Positions 1 through 5,627 of a stretch of 7,667 nt of DNA are shown here, one piece after another. Under the pieces are notes generated by a model. It saw only the letters and a list, made by a program, of their open reading frames with translations, was not told the origin of the DNA and did no database searches. A program made the position numbers and the translations under genes. Source of the DNA: Bacteroidales bacterium (GTDB lineage: Bacteria; Bacteroidota; Bacteroidia; Bacteroidales; UBA932); contig JAFROA010000076.1 of NCBI GenBank assembly GCA_017429885.1, positions 1 to 7,667 on the forward strand. The letters run 5' to 3'. Numbering within the stretch: the stretch's first letter is position 1; each line of letters begins with the position of its first letter.

Positions 1-563
1 CAGTAAAGCTCCCGGCACCGAAGAAGGATGCCTCTATGACTCTCTACCAGGCACTTCAGCAGAGGGCTTCCAACAGGGAATTCTCTGAGAAAGCCATTTC
101 TGATCAGGTCCTTTCCGATCTTCTCTGGGCAGCAGTCGGCATCAATCGCCCTAACGGCATGCTGACCGCTCCGACGGCCATGAATTCACAGGAGATCCGC
201 CTTTATGTTTGCCGGGCCGATGGCGCTTATGAATACATCGCGAAAGATAATTCCCTTGTGAAAGTCAGCGATAAAGATCTTCGGAATGATGTGGCCGGAT
301 TCCAGAAAGGCGTTGCTAATGCGCCTTTGTTTCTTGTGATCACCGCTGACCTGAACCGTTATTCTAGAAAGAGTGACCATTCAAGGGTCATGGGGGCTGT
401 GGATGTCGGTTACGTGTCACAGAATGTCTGCTTGGCCTGCGAGGCTTTAGGGCTGTCGACTGTCCCCAGGGCAACCATGAATGCTGAGGTCTTGACCAAG
501 GAACTCAAGCTCGTCGAGGACCAGCTTCTCCTTATCAATCACCCCGTCGGCTATAAAAAATAA
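1..563 (+). CDS. Nitroreductase-family flavoprotein, 5' end outside window
   Basis: FMN-dependent oxidoreductase of the nitroreductase superfamily, which reduces small substrates with NAD(P)H; the substrate cannot be told. The reading frame is open to the left edge. The first ATG (36) is not the likely start, because the 11 codons before it read VKLPAPKKDAS, the lead-in I know from Bacteroidales homologues, where it follows an N-terminal signal peptide. The real start is therefore upstream and the protein is probably exported. Numbering from the ATG at 36, residues 10-16 (RASNREF) are the usual FMN-phosphate-binding Arg region, 38-51 (NRPNGMLTAPTAMNSQ) the flavin loop, and the end HPVGYKK (169-175) matches the family's typical HPVGYPK terminus. 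About 186 residues are visible, nearly the whole domain. The gene converges on the transposase, with 28 bp between the stops. Family call is firm; export and start are inferred. Confidence 0.9.
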   Translation, partial: VKLPAPKKDASMTLYQALQQRASNREFSEKAISDQVLSDLLWAAVGINRPNGMLTAPTAMNSQEIRLYVCRADGAYEYIAKDNSLVKVSDKDLRNDVAGFQKGVANAPLFLVITADLNRYSRKSDHSRVMGAVDVGYVSQNVCLACEALGLSTVPRATMNAEVLTKELKLVEDQLLLINHPVGYKK

Positions 564-580
564 GCGGGCGTTCGAAACGC
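555..580 (-). terminator. Possible weak terminator between convergent genes
   Basis: A 13-nt palindrome (568-580, arms GCGTT and AACGC around CGA) lies between the nitroreductase and transposase stops. Read on the minus strand it is followed, seven bases later, by six T residues (560-555), so it could end transposase transcription. The T-run overlaps the last codons of the nitroreductase. The stem is only 5 bp and the gap to the T-run is long, so this is weak. On the plus strand no T-run follows. It could equally be a palindrome flanking the transposase. Confidence 0.25.
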
Positions 581-591
581 TGACTCGGTAA

Positions 592-1527
592 TCATTTATG
601 CTTCACTTTGGGAACGTAAATGTGAAGGAGGGTCTCAGCAATAAACCTTGAAACAGATTGTTCCTTGATCAGAATTTCGCAAAGATCCCGTCTATTCTCT
701 GGAGACAATCTCAAGACATCTTTTGGATTATTGAAACCATATTCTCTTGACAAAGAAGATAATAAGCTATTATATGTTCCATAAGACTTGTCAGAATACT
801 CTTCTTTCAGATCGTGTTCGCTTCCGGTAGTGGAGTCAAACGCTAAAAGCATATCTTCGAATGATTTATAGAGATGTAGTGTCTTCTCGTAATCTATCAC
901 TTTATACTTCGTGATTATATAATCGATCAACTGATTGATTTCCTTCCACGAGAGACAAGCGAACCATTTTCTCAGGAAAGCATGGTTAATGTGGTGGCCA
1001 AGTTTAAAGACGCAGTTGACCTCTTGAATACACTGACGCATTTGCCTGGATGACTTTCTGATAACCAGTTTCTCAGAGAAAGGATGATCGGATATCGCAT
1101 AAGCCAAAAAGTTCCATCTGTATTCTATTGCCCTGGCACTCAGTTGTTTCTCTACAGGGTTGTTGTACAGATAAGAGGCTGCGTCCTTTTGTTTTTTATT
1201 GCCTATTTTATTTGACAAGCCATAAACAGGCTCGAAAACATGCCCCTTGATTCCAGCGTCTTTGTTGAATTCTCTTGAATATGTCGCTTCCAACTCACAC
1301 ATGAATCGCGAAATAACCGCTTGCGATGACGAGGTAATCAATAGATGATAATGATTATACATGCATACTACTCCAAACACAGTGATGTTGTACTTCTTTT
1401 TTAGTCTGAACAAGATTGTGTAGAAAACGAGGATGTCTTTAGTGGAATAGAATATCACTGACATGTTGAGCCCCCGCTGATAGATATGGGCTACCCCTCT
1501 GACATTATAAATAATCGTTCTGCTCAT
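592..1527 (-). CDS. REP-associated tyrosine transposase (RAYT, Y1/HUH family)
   Basis: Single-strand DNA endonuclease-like protein of the Y1 transposase family (IS200-type fold) in the REP-associated branch, which cuts and joins at small DNA hairpins. Visible marks: AHIYQRG at residues 13-19 (the family's usual HVxQRG strand), MYNHYHLLI at 56-64 carrying the HUH metal-binding pair H59 and H61, YSREF at 83-87 with Y83 the probable nucleophile, GHVFEPVYG at 95-103 in place of the common GxxFQGRYK, and YLYNNPVEK at 119-127 matching the RYIxxNPV helix. At 311 residues it has a long C-terminal part (about 150-311) in which I recognise no domain. The gene starts ATGAGC with an A-rich leader and no Shine-Dalgarno site. 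It is visibly more AT-rich than the genes around it, which suggests transfer. No matching IS ends or target duplications are evident, consistent with a single-copy RAYT rather than an insertion sequence. Confidence 0.88.
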   Translation of the reverse strand: MSRTIIYNVRGVAHIYQRGLNMSVIFYSTKDILVFYTILFRLKKKYNITVFGVVCMYNHYHLLITSSSQAVISRFMCELEATYSREFNKDAGIKGHVFEPVYGLSNKIGNKKQKDAASYLYNNPVEKQLSARAIEYRWNFLAYAISDHPFSEKLVIRKSSRQMRQCIQEVNCVFKLGHHINHAFLRKWFACLSWKEINQLIDYIITKYKVIDYEKTLHLYKSFEDMLLAFDSTTGSEHDLKEEYSDKSYGTYNSLLSSLSREYGFNNPKDVLRLSPENRRDLCEILIKEQSVSRFIAETLLHIYVPKVKHK

Positions 1528-1542
1528 ATAAGTTTTTCATTG

Positions 1543-1568
1543 TTGTTTAGTATCGCTAAAATAAACAA
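1543..1568. repeat. 7-bp inverted repeat upstream of transposase
   Basis: TTGTTTA at 1543-1549 is repeated inverted as TAAACAA at 1562-1568 with a 12-base loop, 16 bp before the transposase start. It may be part of the leader or promoter of that gene, or one of the local palindromes. It is short and AT-rich, so chance is possible. Confidence 0.35.
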
Positions 1569-1570
1569 AA

Positions 1571-1615
1571 TACTCCGCTTGACAAGCGTTTTTCGTAACC
1601 ACATCACGCAGAGTA
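1571..1615. repeat. Nested palindromes, including CGCTTG-A-CAAGCG
   Basis: A perfect 13-nt palindrome, CGCTTG A CAAGCG, occupies 1576-1588 and is followed by five T residues on the plus strand. It sits inside a longer pairing: TACTCCGC at 1571-1578 pairs with GCAGAGTA at 1608-1615 in seven of eight positions. The two structures share bases and so are alternatives. The block lies 44 bp upstream of the transposase start. Short hairpins beside RAYT genes are the expected kind of RAYT substrate, but no REP foot tetranucleotide such as GTAG is obvious here. The hairpin is seen directly; the role is inferred. Confidence 0.45.
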
Positions 1616-1618
1616 CTA

Positions 1619-1659
1619 TACAAATAATGCATAGATTATTTCACTATGCATTATCTGTA
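1619..1659. repeat. Long AT-rich hairpin, 15 of 16 bp paired
   Basis: Bases 1619-1634 pair with 1644-1659 in 15 of 16 positions (the one mismatch is 1623/1655) around a 9-base loop. The inner 11 bp, ATAATGCATAG against CTATGCATTAT, are perfect. It lies between the ATPase stop and the transposase start. There is no T-run on either side, so it is not a convincing intrinsic terminator. A stem this long is unlikely by chance in a 227-bp gap. It could be an RAYT-associated palindrome, a cruciform or a protein-binding site. Confidence 0.7.
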
Positions 1660-1671
1660 ATTTATTAATAA

Positions 1672-1747
1672 TAAGCTAGTTCCGTGGAACGGGTATGATG
1701 CCTTTGCTCACGATGAGTTCGTCTTTATCTGTGGTTAGCTTGTTCCG
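1672..1747. repeat. 13-bp imperfect direct repeats, 63 bp apart
   Basis: TAAGCTAGTTCCG at 1672-1684 recurs as TTAGCTTGTTCCG at 1735-1747, identical in 11 of 13 positions. The first copy overlaps a small palindrome, GTTCC GT GGAAC (1679-1690). The pair lies directly downstream of the ATPase stop, in sequence without a gene. It could be the scar of a small insertion or duplicated binding sites. No function can be assigned. Confidence 0.35.
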
Positions 1748-1754
1748 AGTCTTT

Positions 1755-3638
1755 CTATGCCCGGAGGGCGCGGGTGGAGTTGAGGACGGCGAGTACCATC
1801 ACGCCCACGTCGGCAAGGACGGCCATCCACATGGATGCGAGTCCGGCAACGGCCAGGAGCAGGACCAGCAGTTTGACGAATATCGAGAAGAAAGTGTTTT
1901 GACGAGCGATCCCGAGGGTTTTGCGAGCCACTTTCATTCCCATGGCAAGCTTTGAAGGCTTGTCATCCATAAGGACAACATCCGCTGCCTCAATCGCGGC
2001 GTCAGATCCGAGAGCCCCCATGGCTATTCCCACATCAGCCCTGGCCAAAACCGGGGCGTCATTTATGCCATCACCGACGAAAGCAAGGCCTTTACCGGCC
2101 TGTTTATCAGCCAGAAGCCGCTCAATCTCAGTGACTTTGTCGGCGGGGAGAAGACCGGCGCGATATTCATCGACTCCAACTTCAGCGGCGACCTCGGCTG
2201 CCACATCCTCCTTGTCTCCGGTCAGCATGACGGTCTTCTCCACTCCTTCCCGACGCAAGGCGGAGAGAGCCTCAGCCGCATCTCTCTTTATACGGTCGGA
2301 CACCACTATATGCCCGACATACACACCGTCAAGACAGACGTGGACGATGGTACCCTTTTTCTCACATTCTTTCCAGTCAGCACCGGCAGACTCCATCATC
2401 TTGCTGTTGCCAACGCACACGACTTTCCCGTTGACCTTCGCCTTGACCCCTTCGCCGGCGACTTCCTCAACATCCTCCACTGAGCAGCCATCAGCTTCAT
2501 CTGGATAGGCGTTCCTTAGAGAAACAGCCACTGGGTGGGTTGAATACCTCTCAACATGAGCAGCCAGATGCAGAAGCTCTTTTGGGTCAATTATTTCCGG
2601 ATGGACAGCGGTGACCTCGAACACTCCTTCCGTCAGGGTGCCGGTCTTGTCGAACACCACCGTGCCGAGTTTGGCGAGCGTCTCAAGATAGTTGGATCCC
2701 TTCACCAGGATGCCTTTTCTGGCTGCGCCACCGATGCCTCCAAAAAAGGCGAGGGGAATGGATATAACCAGGGCGCAAGGGCAGGACACGATCAGGAATG
2801 TCAGCGCCCTGTAAAGCCATTTGGAGAATGTCCCCGCGAAATCTCCAGAGAAGAGGGGAGGAAGGAAGGCCAGCAGGAGAGCGGCCGCCACGACTATAGG
2901 CGTGTAAACCTTGGCGAATCGGGTTATGAAGCTTTCGCTCTTGGATTTGCTCTCGGATGCGTTCTCCACGAGCTCAAGGATTTTCGACGCTGTGGATTCT
3001 CCGAACGGTTTAGTGACCTTGGCTTTGATGACACCAGTCAAGTTGACACAGCCTGAGAGGAGGCTTTCTCCTACACTGATTCCACGGGGTACGCTCTCTC
3101 CTGTGAGGGCTACGGTGTCGAGGCTTGAACTTCCCTCGATGACTTCTCCATCAAGAGGGACTTTTTCTCCTGGCCTCACAATAATTGTCTCACCAACAGC
3201 TATTTCCGTAGGGGAGACTGTAATGACCTCCCCATCTCTCTCGACATTTGCTGTGTCTGGACGGATGTCCATCAGTTTTGTTATGGACTCCCGGCTCTTG
3301 TCTTCGGCCATATCCTCGAAAAGCTCCCCGACCTGGAAGAAAAGCATCACGAACACAGCCTCAGGGAATTGGCTTTCGGCTCCGGGAAGGAACCCTATGC
3401 ATAGGGCACCAAGGGTGGCGATGCTCATCAGGAAGTCCTCATCGAGCAGCTCGCCGTGGATGAGTTTCTCGGCCGCTTCCATGAGGGTCTCGCCTCCGAC
3501 TATGAGATAGGGTACAAGGAATATCAGCAATTCCTGCCACATCTTTAGATTCGCGACCTTGCTTACCACCACAGCAGCTGTCAGAAGAACCGCGCTCGCT
3601 ATGATCTTCACCAATCTCTCTTTGTTCTCTTTCTCCAT
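1755..3638 (-). CDS. P1B-type heavy-metal export ATPase (Zn/Cd/Pb subgroup)
   Basis: Inner-membrane pump that uses ATP to expel divalent soft metals from the cytoplasm. From the ATG at 3638 it has 627 residues, usual for this family without an N-terminal metal-binding (HMA, CxxC) domain, and none is present. Motifs in order: TGES at 179-182 (actuator), CPC at 286-288 in the metal-binding helix, DKTGT with phosphorylated D330, HP at 368-369, TGD at 473-475, and GDGINDAP at 522-529. The last membrane helices carry K589 (FVKLL) and D610 (AVLADVG), at the positions of the Lys and Asp that define the Zn/Cd/Pb (ZntA/CadA, P1B-2) group. The frame stays open 101 codons upstream of 3638, but that stretch is a palindromic element and reads as Arg/Gly/Ser/Pro-rich nonsense, so the MEKENKERLV start is chosen. 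The LTxxQ gene is transcribed divergently. Family and metal class are well supported; the exact metal is not known. Confidence 0.93.
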   Translation of the reverse strand: MEKENKERLVKIIASAVLLTAAVVVSKVANLKMWQELLIFLVPYLIVGGETLMEAAEKLIHGELLDEDFLMSIATLGALCIGFLPGAESQFPEAVFVMLFFQVGELFEDMAEDKSRESITKLMDIRPDTANVERDGEVITVSPTEIAVGETIIVRPGEKVPLDGEVIEGSSSLDTVALTGESVPRGISVGESLLSGCVNLTGVIKAKVTKPFGESTASKILELVENASESKSKSESFITRFAKVYTPIVVAAALLLAFLPPLFSGDFAGTFSKWLYRALTFLIVSCPCALVISIPLAFFGGIGGAARKGILVKGSNYLETLAKLGTVVFDKTGTLTEGVFEVTAVHPEIIDPKELLHLAAHVERYSTHPVAVSLRNAYPDEADGCSVEDVEEVAGEGVKAKVNGKVVCVGNSKMMESAGADWKECEKKGTIVHVCLDGVYVGHIVVSDRIKRDAAEALSALRREGVEKTVMLTGDKEDVAAEVAAEVGVDEYRAGLLPADKVTEIERLLADKQAGKGLAFVGDGINDAPVLARADVGIAMGALGSDAAIEAADVVLMDDKPSKLAMGMKVARKTLGIARQNTFFSIFVKLLVLLLAVAGLASMWMAVLADVGVMVLAVLNSTRALRA

Positions 3639-3666
3639 ATCCAATAATTGTTTGTTTCTGTTTATA

Positions 3667-3792
3667 GGAGCCAAGGCCTTCGCCCTTCCAGACCGCCGCT
3701 TCGCGTCCCCACCGCTCGATTCGCTCCGGTCCCCCCCCCCTCTTAACGTGCCGAGGGTGGCCGTGGTCCTAAAGGGCGAAGGCCTTGGCTTC
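3667..3792. repeat. 126-bp palindromic element with perfect 19-bp arms and C10 tract
   Basis: Bases 3669-3687 (AGCCAAGGCCTTCGCCCTT) are repeated perfectly inverted at 3772-3790. One G-T position and one G-C pair extend the stem to 3667/3792. Inside, after a 3-by-3 internal loop, GACC at 3691-3694 pairs with GGTC at 3765-3768, and weaker pairing continues inward. The loop contains ten consecutive C (3731-3740). The element is GC-rich with AT-rich sequence on its left side, and ends 28 bp before the ATPase start codon, so it may lie in that gene's 5' leader. No T-run follows either arm, so it is not an ordinary terminator. No target duplication is evident. It may be a dispersed non-autonomous repeat (REP- or MITE-like) or a structured leader RNA; the sequence alone does not decide. 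Confidence 0.75.
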
Positions 3793-3819
3793 CGGATACA
3801 AAGGTCGGGATATGGGGCC

Positions 3820-3832
3820 GCAACCTGGTTGC
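3820..3832. promoter_or_regulatory. Candidate operator, palindrome GCAACC-T-GGTTGC
   Basis: A perfect 6-1-6 palindrome lies between the two divergent starts, 28 bp outside the structured element. A one-mismatch -7 box for the ATPase (GACCTTTG, minus strand, 3806-3799) is 13 bp away, which would place the palindrome in or near a promoter spacer, where dyad operators of metal-sensing regulators often lie. No regulator gene is present in the window to pair it with. The palindrome is seen directly; its role as an operator is inferred. Confidence 0.4.
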
Positions 3833-3847
3833 AATGTGGTTTCGGAT

Positions 3848-3876
3848 TTCGTCGATAAAGAAAACCGCTTCGTCGA
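3848..3876. promoter_or_regulatory. Two TTCGTCGA direct repeats, 21-bp period
   Basis: TTCGTCGA occurs at 3848-3855 and again at 3869-3876. The 21-bp spacing is two helical turns, the arrangement used by many tandem-binding regulators such as LytTR or OmpR-type response regulators. The repeats lie about 90-115 bp upstream of the LTxxQ gene start. An 8-bp repeat may be coincidence. Confidence 0.3.
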
Positions 3877-3963
3877 ACTGAGGGTGTCATGAGTGAAAAA
3901 TGGCCGGAGTTTTGTTTTGTCCTCTGCGGTTTGTTTAACATAAAGTGTTTGATTTAATTAAAA

Positions 3964-4446
3964 ATGGTTGGTATGAAAAAAGTATTGTGTTTAACTATCG
4001 CGGCGTTGGCCCTCACATTGGGAGCCTATGCCCAGGAAAACGGCCAGAGGCAGCGTGGCGAGAGGCCAGATGAGGCCACTTTGGTCAAGATGCGCACCGA
4101 GCATATGGTAAAGGAACTAGGTCTAGATGCGACTCAAGAGGCCAAGCTTTTGGAGCTTAACCAAAAGTATCCCCATTTCATGATGGGCCCTGGCGGTCCT
4201 GGTAGGGATGGTCACGGAGGCCCTGGAATGGGACGGCCACCAAAAGATGACAACAATGGTGATGAGAGTCGCGAGGATCGTATGAAAGAGATCCAGGCTG
4301 AGAGGGAGGCCTATGACGCGGGGCTGAAAGAGATCCTGACAGAGGACCAGTACAAGACTTGGCAGGAAAACCGCGACAAGCGCCCGCAAGGCCGTCCACA
4401 TGGACGTCAGCATGACCGCCAGCAAGGTCGGGCTATCGCTTCTTAA
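3964..4446 (+). CDS. Secreted LTxxQ (Spy/CpxP/ZraP-like) protein
   Basis: Small exported, mostly helical protein of the LTxxQ superfamily, whose members are periplasmic chaperones or metal and stress sensors (Spy, CpxP, ZraP, CnrX). It has 160 residues. A signal peptide (residues 4-23, ending AYA before QEN) is clear. The first LTxxQ-type motif is LDATQ (54-58) and the second, canonical, is LTEDQ (125-129) followed by YKTWQENR. Between the helical halves lies a Gly/Pro/His/Met-rich stretch (71-93: H71, M73, M74, H84, M89) that could bind metal. The C-terminus is rich in Arg, Gln, Gly and His. The ATG at 3964 has an A-rich leader; the second ATG at 3973 (MKKVLC) would give a more usual signal peptide and is equally possible. 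The gene is divergent from the metal ATPase, and its last 14 bp overlap the opposite-strand symporter gene. Confidence 0.85.
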   Translation: MVGMKKVLCLTIAALALTLGAYAQENGQRQRGERPDEATLVKMRTEHMVKELGLDATQEAKLLELNQKYPHFMMGPGGPGRDGHGGPGMGRPPKDDNNGDESREDRMKEIQAEREAYDAGLKEILTEDQYKTWQENRDKRPQGRPHGRQHDRQQGRAIAS

Positions 4447-5593
4447 ACAACTTGTCCATCACAAGGGCAATCGCTCCGTCACCCGTGACATTACAGGCTG
4501 TTCCGAAGTTGTCCATTGTGATATATAGCGCGATCATCAGCGCCTGCTCCTGATCGCCGAAACCGAGAATGGTCGCCAGCACTCCGAGGGCGGCCATTAT
4601 CGCACCTCCAGGTACACCTGGAGCCGCCACCATCATCACTCCGAGCATCATGATGAAGCCGAGGAACATCCAGAAGTCGAAGGACATACCCTGCATCAGC
4701 ATGAGTGCGACCGCACAGGCGGTGATTTTAAGGCAGCTTCCTGAAAGGTGGATCGTGGCGCAAAGAGGAATGGTGAATCCGGCGATCTCGTCGCTGACAC
4801 CATTCTTCTTTGTGCATTCAAGAGTGACAGGAATCGTGGCTGCAGAGGAGGATGTTCCGAGAGCCGTGAAATATGCCGGGAGCATTTTCCCGAGGAGCTT
4901 GAACGGGTTCTGACGTACAATGCCTCCAGCGATGCAATACTGGAGGGTCAGCAGGAATATGTGTAGGATGAATATCACTCCGATGATGGAGATGAACACT
5001 TTGATGACCTGCAGGGCCTGACCGGTGTGAGTCATTCCGAGGAATATGCCGAAAATGTAAATTGGAAGCAGGGGAATGATGACCACCTCGATCGTCTTGA
5101 CTATAATGTCCTTGAACTCGTCAGCGAACTTCTTGAGACTCGGAGAACCGAAGAAGGCCATACCAAGGCCTAGGGTGAAGGCGAATACTAGGGCGGCCAT
5201 GACGTCTACCATGGCGGGAATTTGTATTGTGAAATACGGATCCAGATTCTCGAATTCGGCCACCGAGGCCGCTGTAGTGCCACCTATCAATTTAGGGAAT
5301 ACCGTGACGCTCGTCCCGTAGGACAGCAAGCCGGCGAACACCGTGTCGCAGTAAGCTATGATCACGGTGATCAACAGGAGCTTTCCCGCTCCTTTGCCGA
5401 TGTCTGATATGGCAGGGGTGACAAGTCCGATTATGATCAGCGGAATCAGGAACTGTAGGAAGTTACTGAATATGCTGTTGAAAGTGACGAAGACACGGAC
5501 AATGCTTCTGGGCAGGAATAGCCCGAAGATGATTCCAAGCGCTATCGCGATGATGATCCGTGGCAGTAGGCCGATATGTTTTTTCTTTTCCAA
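4433..5593 (-). CDS. Dicarboxylate/amino acid:cation symporter (DAACS/SDF family), variant motifs
   Basis: Inner-membrane secondary transporter with the elevator-type glutamate-transporter fold, 386 residues, slightly short for the family. Visible: the Ser-rich hairpin HP1 (GTSSSAAT, 246-253), TM7 IPLCATIHLSGS (275-286), hairpin HP2 (PGVPGGAI, 325-332) and TM8 DNFGTACNVTGD (361-372) with the conserved N368 and D372. Two key sites differ from canonical glutamate carriers. The TM7 NMDGT sodium-binding motif reads HLSGS (282-286), and the TM8 Arg that holds the acidic side chain (R397 of GltPh) aligns with Gly364. A neutral or other substrate and altered cation coupling are therefore likely (inference). 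The only possible start before a stop at 5603-5605 is TTG at 5593; the next Met is residue 128, so TTG must be used. It lies 34 bp after the NhaC-type gene and is probably co-transcribed. Confidence 0.9.
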   Translation of the reverse strand: MEKKKHIGLLPRIIIAIALGIIFGLFLPRSIVRVFVTFNSIFSNFLQFLIPLIIIGLVTPAISDIGKGAGKLLLITVIIAYCDTVFAGLLSYGTSVTVFPKLIGGTTAASVAEFENLDPYFTIQIPAMVDVMAALVFAFTLGLGMAFFGSPSLKKFADEFKDIIVKTIEVVIIPLLPIYIFGIFLGMTHTGQALQVIKVFISIIGVIFILHIFLLTLQYCIAGGIVRQNPFKLLGKMLPAYFTALGTSSSAATIPVTLECTKKNGVSDEIAGFTIPLCATIHLSGSCLKITACAVALMLMQGMSFDFWMFLGFIMMLGVMMVAAPGVPGGAIMAALGVLATILGFGDQEQALMIALYITMDNFGTACNVTGDGAIALVMDKLFKKR

Positions 5594-5627
5594 GGTGTTA
5601 TGTTATTAGTGGTCAATTATTTCTGTC

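Larger units (their letters stand above)
3639..3963. other. 325-bp divergent intergenic region, no credible gene
   Basis: This gap separates the start of the metal ATPase (minus) from the start of the LTxxQ gene (plus). It holds, left to right: a 28-bp AT-rich leader next to the ATPase start, a GC-rich structured element (3667-3792), a 13-nt palindrome (3820-3832), two TTCGTCGA direct repeats (3848-3855, 3869-3876), and an AT-rich stretch (about 3905-3963) suited to the LTxxQ promoter. Open frames crossing it are low-complexity and look non-coding. No clear Bacteroidota promoter pair (TTTG / TAnnTTTG) was found. On the minus strand GACCTTTG (3806-3799) is one base off the -7 consensus. Confidence 0.7.

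Noticed and set aside
1576..1593. Hairpin followed by five T on the plus strand as an intrinsic terminator
   Set aside because: No plus-strand gene lies upstream that would need it; both neighbouring genes are on the minus strand.
1486..1668. Plus-strand 60-residue frame upstream of the transposase
   Set aside because: It overlaps the transposase start antisense and spans the palindromes; no domain or plausible leader.
1679..1690. GTTCC-GT-GGAAC as the ATPase terminator
   Set aside because: The stem is 5 bp or less with a two-base centre and no T-run follows on the minus strand.
582..1751. GACTCGG near 582-588 and its complement CCGAGTC at 1745-1751 as terminal inverted repeats of a mobile unit carrying the RAYT
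   Set aside because: Only about 7-8 bp match across more than 1 kb, which is expected by chance, and no target duplication flanks them.
1921..3510. Long plus-strand open frames opposite the ATPase (for example 1921-2508 and 2911-3510)
   Set aside because: They are antisense shadows of a well-supported ATPase frame with all catalytic motifs, and their products are Ser/Thr/Pro-rich without recognisable domains.
3559..3858. Plus-strand 99-residue frame across the palindromic element
   Set aside because: It covers the ATPase N-terminus antisense plus the repeat element; the composition is not protein-like.
3905..3960. Promoter of the LTxxQ gene with TTTG (3916-3919) and TAAAGTGT (3941-3948)
   Set aside because: The -7 part matches the Bacteroidota consensus poorly and the spacing is not convincing; only an AT-rich promoter-like stretch can be claimed.
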